A stretch of 39,664 nt of DNA from a virus (IMGVR_UViG_3300023292_000021:1-39664), one strand, 5' to 3'. Shown: positions 7,074 through 14,873, counted from the stretch's first letter. Numbers and translations are program-made. Notes: generated from the letters alone by a model not told the origin.

Positions 7074-7297
7074 CGACTGATCAAAAAAAACAAATTGATT
7101 TTGTTCTGAAGAATAATCAGGCAGGAAAAAAAGGAATCCCAAGAATTTGGAATGATTATCAAATGTGCAAAATATTCGGATGGACACCGACACAGCTTTA
7201 CGAGCAGTCGTTTTCTATAATAAATAAATTCATTCAAATTTCTAACGTTGAGGGGCGGCATCAGAAAAAAATTGCCAAGAAAATGAAAAAAAAGTAA
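7067..7297 (+). CDS. Frameshifted extension of the tail chaperone (GT product)
   Basis: No gene would otherwise cover 7074-7304. A -1 shift on the A-run 7059-7067 moves ribosomes into a frame that stays open to TAA 7295-7297. The extension has about 76 residues: it starts SLTTDQKKQIDFVLKNN, includes IPRIWNDYQMCKIFGWTPTQL and ends in a Lys-rich tail. No early ATG exists in this frame, which argues for frameshifting. In lambda the GT fusion recruits the tape measure during tail assembly. The frameshift itself is inferred from gene order, the slippery run and the open frame. Confidence 0.65.
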   Translation, partial: SLTTDQKKQIDFVLKNNQAGKKGIPRIWNDYQMCKIFGWTPTQLYEQSFSIINKFIQISNVEGRHQKKIAKKMKKK

Positions 7298-7307
7298 ATT
7301 ATGATTG

Positions 7308-8750
7308 ATGAACGACGAATCAATTAAAATCGTTATTTCCGCGCAAAACAAAGCGAGTAAGGTTTTTGCATCGATGCGGAAAGATTTAAACAAGGTTAAA
7401 ACTTCTGCAAAAGCAGGAACAAAAAAAATAAATGATTCTTTCAAGCGGACTTCCGCTACTCTTGATCAGGCAAAATTTGCTCTCGTTGGCGTTGCGTTGG
7501 CGGCTGGGGCGCTAGGAAAAAGTATGCTCAATGCTGCATCTGATGCGGTGGAAACAAACAATAAATTCAAAGCAGTTTTCCAAGACCAAGCAGCTGAGGC
7601 CGAAAAGTTCGTTCAAAGCGTTTCGGAAAGTCTAGGAAGATCAAAAACGGACACAAGGGACGCATTGTCATCGTTTCAAGGATTCGCAAAAGGAATGGGG
7701 CTGAGTGGAAAAGAGGCGCTTGCATTCTCAACAGAGCTTCAATCTCTGTCTCTTGATTTTGCCAGTTTCAATAATTTAACCGATCAAGAATCGCTTCAAC
7801 GATTCATTTCAGGTCTTTCAGGTAGTGCTGAAGTGTTCGATCGTTTCGGTGTGAATTTAAAAGCTTCTAATTTAGATTTAAAATTGTTAGAAATGGGTTT
7901 ACCGAAAGTATCTCAGGGGGCAACAGAACTGCAAAAGGCAGTTGCTCGTTTGGAATTGATAAGAGACACGATGGGGACGCAGGGGGCGATAGGAGATGCA
8001 ATTAGAACTTCCGATGAGTTTGTTGGCACCACAAAAAGACTCTCGGGACAATTGAAAGATTTAAAAGAGACAATAGGAGCTGTCTTGATCCCAATTTTTA
8101 AGCCATTGGTTTCTTTTTTAACAAAAATTGCTGAAAAAATGAACCAGCTTTCTCCAACAACACAAAAAGTGATCGGGATTTCTATTGTGCTTACGGCGGC
8201 ACTTGCGGGACTTGGTGTCGCAATGATCGCACTCACACCAATAATCGGGTCGATGGGAATTCTCTTCACCGTGATGACTGGCCCAATTGGTGCCGTGATC
8301 GCCACTGTTGCTGCACTGATAGCAATTTTCGCGACAGATTTTTTAGGGATAAGAACTGCGGTTGAAACTGTTGGCGAGGTTATTGGATCTGTTTTGTTTA
8401 CGATGGTTAAAAAATTCAAAAGTGCGTTTGAGGCAATAACGCTATTGGCAGAAGCTTTTGCAGAAACAATGCAGTCGATAGGAGATAGGATTGCCGATGC
8501 TCTTTCTAGCGTATTCGGGGACACGGCCGAAGAATCAAGGGCCAGTCAATTCGGAACTCCGGGAACATTAGAACGATTACAACAACAGGCGACACAATTA
8601 GAAACTTCGCCATCAACAACTAATAACGAATCCAGCTTTGCGAACACAAACAATATTGTGATAAACTCAAATCAAGATCCAAAGACAATCGCAGACGAAG
8701 TGTCTGCAAAACTTTCTCGGGACATAAAAATTCAATCATTAGGAGGATAA
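7308..8750 (+). CDS. Tape measure protein
   Basis: 480 aa from ATG 7308, with TTG 7305 one codon upstream. It opens with helical DESIKIVISAQNKASKVFASMRKD, typical of tape measures. It has an extended coiled region, a TMP core segment (ALSSFQGFAKGMGLSGKEAL) and a hydrophobic Ala/Gly/Ile-rich segment at about 285-350. It is short for the family, so the tail should be short to medium in length. A clear Shine-Dalgarno (AGGAGG) for the next gene overlaps its 3' end. Confidence 0.85.
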   Translation: MNDESIKIVISAQNKASKVFASMRKDLNKVKTSAKAGTKKINDSFKRTSATLDQAKFALVGVALAAGALGKSMLNAASDAVETNNKFKAVFQDQAAEAEKFVQSVSESLGRSKTDTRDALSSFQGFAKGMGLSGKEALAFSTELQSLSLDFASFNNLTDQESLQRFISGLSGSAEVFDRFGVNLKASNLDLKLLEMGLPKVSQGATELQKAVARLELIRDTMGTQGAIGDAIRTSDEFVGTTKRLSGQLKDLKETIGAVLIPIFKPLVSFLTKIAEKMNQLSPTTQKVIGISIVLTAALAGLGVAMIALTPIIGSMGILFTVMTGPIGAVIATVAALIAIFATDFLGIRTAVETVGEVIGSVLFTMVKKFKSAFEAITLLAEAFAETMQSIGDRIADALSSVFGDTAEESRASQFGTPGTLERLQQQATQLETSPSTTNNESSFANTNNIVINSNQDPKTIADEVSAKLSRDIKIQSLGG

Positions 8751-8751
8751 C
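8740..8751 (+). promoter_or_regulatory. Strong Shine-Dalgarno for the Dit-like gene
   Basis: AGGAGG, just upstream of ATG 8752, overlaps the 3' end of the tape measure gene. It stands out because most genes here lack a recognisable Shine-Dalgarno and have an A-rich stretch instead. Confidence 0.7.
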
Positions 8752-9585
8752 ATGTACAATTCAATTCTATTTAACGGAGGACTTTACAACGGGACTTATA
8801 ATCTTGGCGGAATTTTGACTTCAAATGAGAATCTTTCTTTTAATGGATTCGGACTGCAAAATGAAAAAATCATCACTTCAAAAGTTGATTTCGAAAAAAT
8901 TGATAGAGATTTTGTAACTGCGGCCGTCCCAAACGGACATGGGAAAATAATCAATTCTGATTTTTGGAGATTAAAACGAATCACAATAAGCGGAATGATG
9001 AATGGAGCGACGAGGACAGCTCTAGATAATACGATTGACGAATTCAAAAAAGAATTAGCTGTTCAGAATAAAAATTTTGATTTTATTTTAGGTGATGGAA
9101 CAAAGAGAAGGTACTTCTGTACGGCATCGAAGATTGATGTTGATCGATCTGAACATTTCATGATAACGCTGGCAAATTTCAGAGTTATTTTTGATTGCCT
9201 TGTGCCCTTTGGCCAAGATTTAGAATATACGGTCAATGATTACACTGTCAACGAACTAGAATTTAGTGAAGTATTGGAGAATAAAGGCAACGCACCGGGA
9301 GATCCTGTTTTTCTTTTAATAGTTAATACGGCGACAGCAATCACCGGAATTAATCTAAAGAACAACACTACTTCACAAGAAATTGAAATAACCGAAACAA
9401 TAAGCGCAAGTGATGTTTTAATTTTCGATTCAGAATTAAAAAAAGTTACTCTAAACGGAACAGAGATTGATTTTGATGGACAGTTCCCTATTGTTAACGC
9501 AGGAAGTAATTCATACACGGTGACAGCCACAGGGACAGACATCGAATATGAACTAACAGCGAAGGTAATTCCTAAATATTTATAA
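8752..9585 (+). CDS. Distal tail protein (Dit-like)
   Basis: A 277-aa protein of the siphovirus Dit / phage-tail family. The N-terminus NSILFNGGLYNGTYNLGG and the N-terminal domain segment (RDFVTAAVPNGHGKIINSDFWRLKRITISG) match the Dit core that hexamerises at the tube end. A beta-sandwich C-terminal domain follows (TVNDYTVNELEF onward). Its place right after the tape measure is standard. It would form the ring joining tube and fibres. Confidence 0.8.
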   Translation: MYNSILFNGGLYNGTYNLGGILTSNENLSFNGFGLQNEKIITSKVDFEKIDRDFVTAAVPNGHGKIINSDFWRLKRITISGMMNGATRTALDNTIDEFKKELAVQNKNFDFILGDGTKRRYFCTASKIDVDRSEHFMITLANFRVIFDCLVPFGQDLEYTVNDYTVNELEFSEVLENKGNAPGDPVFLLIVNTATAITGINLKNNTTSQEIEITETISASDVLIFDSELKKVTLNGTEIDFDGQFPIVNAGSNSYTVTATGTDIEYELTAKVIPKYL

Positions 9586-9586
9586 A

Positions 9587-11248
9587 ATGTCGAATGAAAT
9601 TCTGCCGATTCCAAAGGATAATGCTTCAGCTCAACTGAATGCGTCAATTAATGCTTCTTCAACTTCAATTGTTTTGAAAGCCGGAGAGGGTGCAAATTTC
9701 CCACAGCCAATTGTTGGTCAAACAACGGGGGCTGGTTCATCTGTTTTATTGACAGAAACAGGGGTCGGAGCTTCTGGAGTCGCGGTAGGGGATTTTATTT
9801 TCAATCTTACTGACAGCGACCCTTCGAGCGATTCATGGGGGATTGCGGTCGTGACTGCTGTAAACACAAACGCTTTGACGACAACTCCGCTTCGGGGCGG
9901 ATCAGACAACCTTTGGGAAGCTTCTGATAAATGGGTTGTGAAGCCTTTCGTGATAAATCTTTCGGCTCGTACTGGCGGTGTTTTAACTGGTGCGGTCACT
10001 AAGTTTGAAAAAGTTCTGATAACAACTCGAAGCGTAGACACTTTGACAATTCCGGCAACTACTGGATACAGAGGGTTCGACGGGACGACTCCGAACAGCT
10101 TTGATGCAGACGATTTCGTCACGATCGAAGTTGATCAGTCGATTCCAGATAGTCTTTCGGTTTTAGTTTCTCTTCTTTTCCAAAACTCTCTTTGGGTTGA
10201 CGGCCAAGCAAAAATGGAGGCAGATTTAGACATGGACAGCAATCAAATAAAAAACGTTTCTGATCCAACAGACGATCAAGATGCAGCAACAAAATTATGG
10301 GCAATTACTAATTTTGTAGCAGCGGAAATTGCGGACAATCTTTTTAGAATATTAGGAAGCTCTGATGCTACAAAAAAAATAGCGTTTGAGGCGGACGAGC
10401 TAACCACAGCAACAACAAGAACAATCACAATGATTGACAAGGATGTTGATTTTAATGATTTCTTTCAATTATTAACTGCCGGCGAAGCTCTGTTGGCGGG
10501 AGATGCGTTGTGCATTCCGAGCGGGGCGCAACTTGTTCAAGATTCTTCGGATGCTGTTACTAATTTCGGAAGAGCAATAGAACAAAAGAGAGGACAGGTT
10601 TTTCTTTGCCCTGGATATGGTGGGACTTTAAATTCAATAGTTTTATCATTAAAAAAGAATGCGGCTCCAACTAGCGATGTTTTTGTAAAAATTTACGAAT
10701 CTGACAAAACAACATTATTGGGAACATCTGTAAATGTATCGGCCGCTGGACTTACGACTAGTTTCGTTGACACTGCTTTCCCTTTCTCTGGTGGGGTAAC
10801 ATTAATCCCAGGGGAAACATACTTTTTAGAAGTTGATACGTCTAGTTATGACAATACTAATTATTTAATTGCCGAAAGAACATCATCGGATGTTTATCCA
10901 TTTGGTGATTTTTGGACATATCAAACCGGTCCTTGGGTAGAAGTTGTTGGACAAGATTTATATTTTAAAATTAATTTTGCAGCATCTCTTGTTGTTTCAA
11001 GAGCTTGCGCGTGGGACCCAAACCTTCTTGATTTCATTGGATATTCACAAGAAGTAATTGCTCTTGGAAGTGATTTCGTAATAAAAGGGTCTGGGTTTGA
11101 CGAAAAAGACACCGGAATGACCGCCGGAGAATTACAATATTTGTCGGATGTTCCAGGAGAAACACAAAATTCCGCAGGAACAAATAGCGTAAAAGTAGGC
11201 AGGGCAATAACAGCAACAATAAAATCAATAATCACGCCTCCCCTGTAA
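9587..11248 (+). CDS. Tail fibre / baseplate protein with carbohydrate-binding-like domain
   Basis: A 553-aa protein. The N-terminal half has Ala/Ser/Gly/Thr-rich beta segments. About residues 210-220 carry the fibre motif DPTDDQDAATKLW, which many trimeric fibres share. Residues of about 345-450 look like a jelly-roll carbohydrate-binding module (TLNSIVLSLKKNAAPTSDVF, then GVTLIPGETYFLEVDTSSYD). It lies between Dit and the Tal-like protein, so it is probably the real receptor-binding component of the tail. Confidence 0.7.
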   Translation: MSNEILPIPKDNASAQLNASINASSTSIVLKAGEGANFPQPIVGQTTGAGSSVLLTETGVGASGVAVGDFIFNLTDSDPSSDSWGIAVVTAVNTNALTTTPLRGGSDNLWEASDKWVVKPFVINLSARTGGVLTGAVTKFEKVLITTRSVDTLTIPATTGYRGFDGTTPNSFDADDFVTIEVDQSIPDSLSVLVSLLFQNSLWVDGQAKMEADLDMDSNQIKNVSDPTDDQDAATKLWAITNFVAAEIADNLFRILGSSDATKKIAFEADELTTATTRTITMIDKDVDFNDFFQLLTAGEALLAGDALCIPSGAQLVQDSSDAVTNFGRAIEQKRGQVFLCPGYGGTLNSIVLSLKKNAAPTSDVFVKIYESDKTTLLGTSVNVSAAGLTTSFVDTAFPFSGGVTLIPGETYFLEVDTSSYDNTNYLIAERTSSDVYPFGDFWTYQTGPWVEVVGQDLYFKINFAASLVVSRACAWDPNLLDFIGYSQEVIALGSDFVIKGSGFDEKDTGMTAGELQYLSDVPGETQNSAGTNSVKVGRAITATIKSIITPPL

Positions 11249-12349
11249 ATGAAACAATTCAGCGTAAAAATTTACGATTCGTTAGCTGTTTTCCAAAAAA
11301 ATATTTCTCCAAATTTGATTCAGAACAGGATCCAGTTTGATCAGAAAATAAATGGAGGGCAGGGGCAACTGATTATTGATTTGGCGATTAATTTCGACGA
11401 ACCGCCAACGTGGACCGAAAAGTTTAATTTTATTCGTGTTTATGAATCCGATGAAGACAATTCTTCGAGATTGATTTATTCGGGTTGGATTTCTCAGCGC
11501 GTTCCATATTTTTTTGGGAACAGGCAGGGGATAAAATTGGTTTGTTTGGGATTGGTTTCGTTGATGTCGTTGTCATTGTATAAAGATGGGGCGAGTTTTG
11601 ATGTCGTTCAGAGTGCGGTTGATCCAGGGGCAGTAATTGATGATATTATTTCAACGTTCCAGGGTGTTTACCCGCCCTCTGGTGGGTTTGAATGGATCGG
11701 AAGTGATGCACAGGCAGGGATTCGTGACGGCGGGAACGTTGACACAGTTGGCACGAACATTGCGTTTACTTATGAAAAAAACACGTGGCAAGAAGCTTCT
11801 CAAAAAACAACAGATCTTGCAGACCCCGATTGGTATTGGTTTGTTGATAAGGGCGGAGATTTCTTTTTCAAAGAGAAAGCTGCTACCGCAGACCACACTT
11901 TTATTATGGGGCGACATATAAATTCAATTGAGATCCCCGACTCGATCGAGGACGTTGTAAATGATGTCACTGTGGCATATGACGGAGGAACAGAAAACGC
12001 AACGGACGCGACATCAATTACTGCTTATGGGAAACGAGAAAAATATATTAACGAATCAGCAAACACTAGCGACTCGACAACTGCACAGCAACGGGCAACG
12101 AAGGAGGTAGAAGATAACAAAAACGCAAAAATAGAGGCGACTCTCGTTTTAAACAACACTTTCGATATTGAATCAATCCGGCCAGGCCAAACTTGTAAAA
12201 TTCTCAATTTCAAAAAAGGCGCTTCGATTCTTGGTGAGAATATGAAGATTGTTTCTACGAACTACGATAATGGAGAAACTTTGAGTATCGAATTGGAAAG
12301 AGTTCGAACTTTTAGACAGGAGCTTCAAAACTTTGTTGACGGTCAATAA
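11249..12349 (+). CDS. Tail-associated hub protein (Tal/gp27-like)
   Basis: A 366-aa protein resembling siphovirus Tal / Mu gp44-like hub proteins. It starts with a beta-barrel segment (KQFSVKIYDSLAVFQKNISP) and has WISQRVPYFFG and LVCLGLVSLMSLSLY. It then has the typical domain change near DLADPDWYWFVDKGGDFFFKE, and a barrel ending FDIESIRPGQTCKILNF. The trimer would plug the Dit ring. Length is within the hub family range without a long lytic C-terminus. Confidence 0.7.
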   Translation: MKQFSVKIYDSLAVFQKNISPNLIQNRIQFDQKINGGQGQLIIDLAINFDEPPTWTEKFNFIRVYESDEDNSSRLIYSGWISQRVPYFFGNRQGIKLVCLGLVSLMSLSLYKDGASFDVVQSAVDPGAVIDDIISTFQGVYPPSGGFEWIGSDAQAGIRDGGNVDTVGTNIAFTYEKNTWQEASQKTTDLADPDWYWFVDKGGDFFFKEKAATADHTFIMGRHINSIEIPDSIEDVVNDVTVAYDGGTENATDATSITAYGKREKYINESANTSDSTTAQQRATKEVEDNKNAKIEATLVLNNTFDIESIRPGQTCKILNFKKGASILGENMKIVSTNYDNGETLSIELERVRTFRQELQNFVDGQ

Positions 12350-12386
12350 TTTTCTGCTTAAACTTGAATTACTTAATATTTACAAA

Positions 12387-12599
12387 ATGAATGCAGATTT
12401 TGCTCCAGGAAAGAAAACAATTACAGGGGTGGCGCTTTTTTTAGTTCCAATTGCCGCACAGTTTTTCGGATATTCTATTGATGCCGGATCAATTACTGAG
12501 CTTGTTTCTGAGGGTTTCACTCTTTTTGGGTTCTGTTTGTCTACTTATGGGTTGTTGATGAAATTTGTTAGAAAGTTTAAATCTTCCTTTAAAAAATAG
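12387..12599 (+). CDS. Small two-helix membrane protein, holin candidate
   Basis: A 70-aa product from ATG 12387. A longer frame opening at a TTG (12333) would overlap the hub gene and has no support. It has two membrane helices, GVALFLVPIAAQFFGYS and GFTLFGFCLSTYGLLMKFV, and a Lys/Arg-rich tail (RKFKSSFKK). Two helices with a basic C-terminus upstream of a lytic-type enzyme fit a class II holin. No family match is certain. Confidence 0.65.
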   Translation: MNADFAPGKKTITGVALFLVPIAAQFFGYSIDAGSITELVSEGFTLFGFCLSTYGLLMKFVRKFKSSFKK

Positions 12600-12602
12600 A
12601 AA

Positions 12603-12878
12603 ATGTTCGGACTCGATCTTTCTGATTCTCTGCAAATATTATTGAGTGCGACAACTCTCATTGCTGTCGTGATTACTGTTTTTTGGGGAATAAAAAAACC
12701 AAATATTAGTCAGGATCAGGAGATTGCCTTGATAAAAAAAACAATGTTTTTCTTCAGGGAATCGATCACATCTATTAAAGAGAATCACCTTGCCCACATT
12801 GAGAAGGATGTTTGCGAGTTAAAACTTAATATGAAAGAAATAATCACAATCATAAATGAGCGAATCCCAAAAAAATAA
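12603..12878 (+). CDS. Membrane-anchored coiled-coil protein, second lysis component
   Basis: A 91-aa product with one N-terminal membrane helix (ILLSATTLIAVVITVFWGI) and a long amphipathic helix with heptad leucines and isoleucines (ESITSIKENHLAHIEKDVCELKLNMKEIITIIN). It resembles XhlA/holin-associated or spanin-like proteins. Its 3' end overlaps the start of the peptidase gene by 23 bases, so translation is probably coupled. Confidence 0.6.
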   Translation: MFGLDLSDSLQILLSATTLIAVVITVFWGIKKPNISQDQEIALIKKTMFFFRESITSIKENHLAHIEKDVCELKLNMKEIITIINERIPKK

Positions 12879-13695
12879 AACGCGCAAAGCATATTTGAGG
12901 ATGCTCCGAATTTGGGCCGGAACCAAATGGGAGCCATTTTTGCGGTACTGGCTAGGGAAACGAAGAACGAAAATGACTGCGGTTGCTTATGTTGAAGAAT
13001 ATTTTCGTGAGTTTTTTGGGTACAGAAAAAAACCAAAAGTAGACAAATTGACCGCAGACGTCAGTATTGTTGGAGAAGTTGTATTTAGCGACGTTCCGAA
13101 ACGCGCTGTTAATAAAAAAGATGAAATCGACCTCTCGGGATCGTCGGAAGTAGATCAAGGTCGAGTTGGTTCGTGCGCTTGCGCGACCTTGTGTGCAATA
13201 GTACAAGACAATGCCGTTGTAATTACAAAAAACAAAAACCTAGAAATAAACTGGAAAAAGGCATGGGAACACATGAAGCGTCTCGGGATAGCGGACGACA
13301 ACGAGGGCAGTTCTTTGTTAGATAATATTTGGTATGGTCAATGGGTTGGGTATGAAGACAATTTTGGAAACATTTGGAAACTGGACAAAGTTCAGCCGAT
13401 ATCTCGTTCTGAGTGCATTGATTATATGAGAATGAAGTATCAAGTCTACACCGGATCAGCTGTTGGATCCCCGATGTGTGACAAACTTTTTAATTTTATT
13501 TTTGGAGGAAGAAAGTTCGGCCACGCTTTTCGGATCATGGGACTAACAATCAAAAACGGAATCAAAAAAATATTATCAGAAACAACTTGGAAAAATTATG
13601 GGTATAAAAAAGAGAGCCAATTTTTTATTGATCCCGAAAAAACAAACAGACTGTTTTCTTGCTACGTGATGACAATCAAAAAATATTCGATCTAA
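12856..13695 (+). CDS. Papain-like (C1) cysteine peptidase, putative lysis enzyme
   Basis: A 279-aa protein. Residues 101-110 (QGRVGSCACA) align with the papain oxyanion-hole glutamine and catalytic cysteine at the correct spacing (Gln101, Cys107). FGHAFRIMGL holds the catalytic histidine (His223), and KILSETTWKNYGYKK holds the Trp of the papain NSWG loop (Trp245). The usual Asn is replaced by Thr243. The N-terminal 60 residues are basic and Trp-rich and could bind cell wall or membrane. It directly follows two small membrane proteins, the position of an endolysin, so it may cut cross-link peptides. A host-targeted protease is the alternative. Confidence 0.7.
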   Translation: MSESQKNKTRKAYLRMLRIWAGTKWEPFLRYWLGKRRTKMTAVAYVEEYFREFFGYRKKPKVDKLTADVSIVGEVVFSDVPKRAVNKKDEIDLSGSSEVDQGRVGSCACATLCAIVQDNAVVITKNKNLEINWKKAWEHMKRLGIADDNEGSSLLDNIWYGQWVGYEDNFGNIWKLDKVQPISRSECIDYMRMKYQVYTGSAVGSPMCDKLFNFIFGGRKFGHAFRIMGLTIKNGIKKILSETTWKNYGYKKESQFFIDPEKTNRLFSCYVMTIKKYSI

Positions 13696-13955
13696 GGCGT
13701 TTGTTTTGTTGAGTTTTATATTGTCACGAGTTTATCACGTAAAGCAGAAACTCTCGCGTTTCTGTTCGATTCTGTCGCATTTCTATGCAAACAATAGTCG
13801 CTTAGTTTGATGTTCTGAACACTTATAAAAAAATCGCTAACGGAAAAGGCAAATTGAGCGTCTGAAAATATACAAAGTAAACTAAAGTAAATAAAATAAA
13901 AGGAAAAGAAATAAAACATTTACATTTTTTTTTCTACTGGTAAATTTATTCTGAA
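13696..13955. other. Intergenic region between lysis and early genes
   Basis: No supported gene on either strand. It contains a perfect hairpin CAGAAAC-TCTCGC-GTTTCTG (13745-13764), a short inverted repeat GCAT-TTCT-ATGC (13776-13787), and three imperfect direct repeats of a TTCTGTTCG / TTCTGTCGC / TTCTATGC type (13758-13788). Then comes a very AT-rich block (13825-13945). This is a natural site for a late terminator or a replication origin. I cannot tell which. Confidence 0.4.
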
Positions 13956-14108
13956 ATGGAAAATATTTACAAAAACGGCCTCGTCGAAGAAATTAAATAT
14001 TTGGATGAAAAAGTTAATGAGGAAAAATTTGATGTTAGGTTTGGCGAAAAATTGATCACAAAGCTTGCCGAATTATGGAAAATTGCTGTTGCTGAAAAAA
14101 TTAAATAA
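13956..14108 (+). CDS. Short helical protein, 50 aa
   Basis: ATG 13956 to TAA 14106-14108. The product is acidic at its start (MENIYKNGLVEEIKYLDEKV) and amphipathic at its end (KLAELWKIAVAEKIK). It lies immediately upstream of the first operator-promoter cassette, so it belongs to the preceding transcription unit. No family is recognised. Confidence 0.5.
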   Translation: MENIYKNGLVEEIKYLDEKVNEEKFDVRFGEKLITKLAELWKIAVAEKIK

Positions 14109-14115
14109 TATTTTA

Positions 14116-14144
14116 TTGACTTTAAAATAAAGATCGTTTAATAT
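14116..14144 (+). promoter_or_regulatory. Operator-promoter cassette 1 (regulator gene)
   Basis: TTGACT (14116-14121), 17-base spacer, TAATAT (14139-14144). The palindrome is TAAAG-ATC-GTTTA, one arm base away from the consensus. The ATG of the Cro-like gene is seven bases after the -10, so the transcript should be leaderless. A regulator controlling its own promoter would fit. Confidence 0.75.
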
Positions 14145-14151
14145 TTTTTAG

Positions 14152-14367
14152 ATGGAAAAACTAAACTTAAAAAATGAAATTAAAAAGCAGGGATTAAGTG
14201 TCCCGAAGCTTTCTCGTATGATCGGGATCGTTTCAGGAGAAACACCGACTCCTGTTACTGTTTGGGGTTGGGTTAATCGTGGCCGAGTTCCTAGGAACAA
14301 AAAATGGTTAAATGCTTTGGCTGAAATTTTCCACGTTAAATTCGGTGATCAATTTTTTATTAGATGA
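14152..14367 (+). CDS. Small Cro/XRE-like DNA-binding regulator
   Basis: A 71-aa helix-turn-helix protein. Helix 2-3 is visible as KLSRMIGIVSG followed by PVTVWGWVNRGRVP, with the typical WGWVNRG recognition-helix start. A C-terminal helix (KKWLNALAEIF) follows. Its length and lack of other domains fit Cro-like proteins. It is the only gene here with an obvious transcription-factor fold and is driven by a palindrome-containing promoter, so it is the natural candidate for binding the nine cassettes. That assignment is inference. Confidence 0.75.
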   Translation: MEKLNLKNEIKKQGLSVPKLSRMIGIVSGETPTPVTVWGWVNRGRVPRNKKWLNALAEIFHVKFGDQFFIR

Positions 14368-14618
14368 TATACGCAGATGTCGCCATCACAAAGATAGAAC
14401 CAAAATTCGAAGGGGCAAAACACAAAACAGAATTAAAGTTTGCATTTTATGGTTTCGAAGCTGATGAGATTATCTGGTCCGAGAGGATTGCGATCCATAA
14501 TAATAATATTTCAAAGACTAGGGGTTTAGTGGTTCCCGATATTATGCGTTTTTTTGCCAACAATAATTGGAAGAGAAGCGGCCCTTGGTCATTTTATCGA
14601 GAAAATGCGAAATTGTAG
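14364..14618 (+). CDS. Unknown protein, 84 aa
   Basis: Starts with ATG overlapping the regulator's TGA. It has an alternating beta pattern (YADVAITKIEPKF, TELKFAFYGFEADEIIWSERIAIH) and a helical C-terminus rich in aromatic residues (MRFFANNNWKRSGPWSFY). No family is recognised. Co-transcribed with the regulator, so possibly a partner or anti-repressor, but there is no direct support. Confidence 0.65.
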   Translation: MIYADVAITKIEPKFEGAKHKTELKFAFYGFEADEIIWSERIAIHNNNISKTRGLVVPDIMRFFANNNWKRSGPWSFYRENAKL

Positions 14619-14630
14619 TGTTCTTTTACT

Positions 14631-14700
14631 CTAACGGTCAATAATTAGCATTTGTACGCGGTTTAACACCGATGACGAATGTCAGCGTAAAGACCGTTAG
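14631..14700 (+). ncRNA. Structured 70-nt element, predicted three-way junction
   Basis: The element is closed by a perfect 9-bp stem CTAACGGTC (14631-14639) / GACCGTTAG (14692-14700). Inside, TACGC (14655-14659) pairs with GCGTA (14685-14689). That stem encloses two hairpins side by side, GGT-TTAAC-ACC (14660-14670) and TGAC-GAAT-GTCA (14673-14684). Nearly every base of the inner part is accounted for. It has no T-run, so it is not a simple terminator. It lies after the 84-aa gene and just before cassette 2, and is G+C-richer than its surroundings. It could be an RNA element, a processing or stability structure, or a DNA cruciform. Confidence 0.55.
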
Positions 14701-14714
14701 CGCGAGAGAATGAT

Positions 14715-14743
14715 TTGACTTTTTATTAAAGATCGTTTAAGCT
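14715..14743 (+). promoter_or_regulatory. Operator-promoter cassette 2 (tRNA-like gene and HD protein)
   Basis: TTGACT (14715-14720), 17-base spacer, TAAGCT (14738-14743), with TTAAAG-ATC-GTTTAA as the palindrome. It lies 36 bases upstream of the tRNA-like sequence, and there is no other promoter before the HD-domain gene. Confidence 0.65.
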
Positions 14744-14779
14744 TGGGTTGGTTTTTTGGTAGAAATCACTTTATCATTT

Positions 14780-14852
14780 GGAAAAGTAACTCAAAAGGTA
14801 GAGTACCGAGCATTGCGACTAGGTCATGGGGGTTCGAATCCCCCCTTTTTCC
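14780..14852 (+). tRNA. tRNA-like gene with an 8-nt anticodon loop
   Basis: Acceptor GGAAAAG pairs with CTTTTTC or TTTTTCC near 14845-14852. The D arm is ACTC / GAGT (14789-14792 / 14801-14804), and the T arm GGGGG-TTCGAAT-CCCCC (14828-14844) is perfect. The anticodon arm is unusual: A-CCGAG (14805-14810) pairs with CTAGG-T (14819-14824) with one G-A mismatch and an 8-base loop CATTGCGA. Reading U33 at 14813 gives TGC, at 14814 gives GCG. Eight-base loops occur in frameshift-suppressor tRNAs, but a degenerate tRNA or another tRNA-like RNA is equally possible. No CCA is encoded. Confidence 0.55.
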
Positions 14853-14857
14853 GCCCT

Positions 14858-14873
14858 AAAAAAGTTCTTTTTT
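14858..14873 (+). terminator. Weak hairpin after the tRNA-like gene
   Basis: AAAAAA-GTTC-TTTTTT forms a 6-bp A-T stem ending in T residues. It could be a weak terminator or processing site after the tRNA-like RNA. The stem is weak and the downstream HD gene has no other promoter, so read-through is likely. Confidence 0.3.

Noticed and set aside
12333-12386. Longer start (TTG 12333) for the small holin-like gene
   Set aside because: It would overlap the hub gene and adds residues unlike a holin start. ATG 12387 follows an A-rich stretch like the other genes here.
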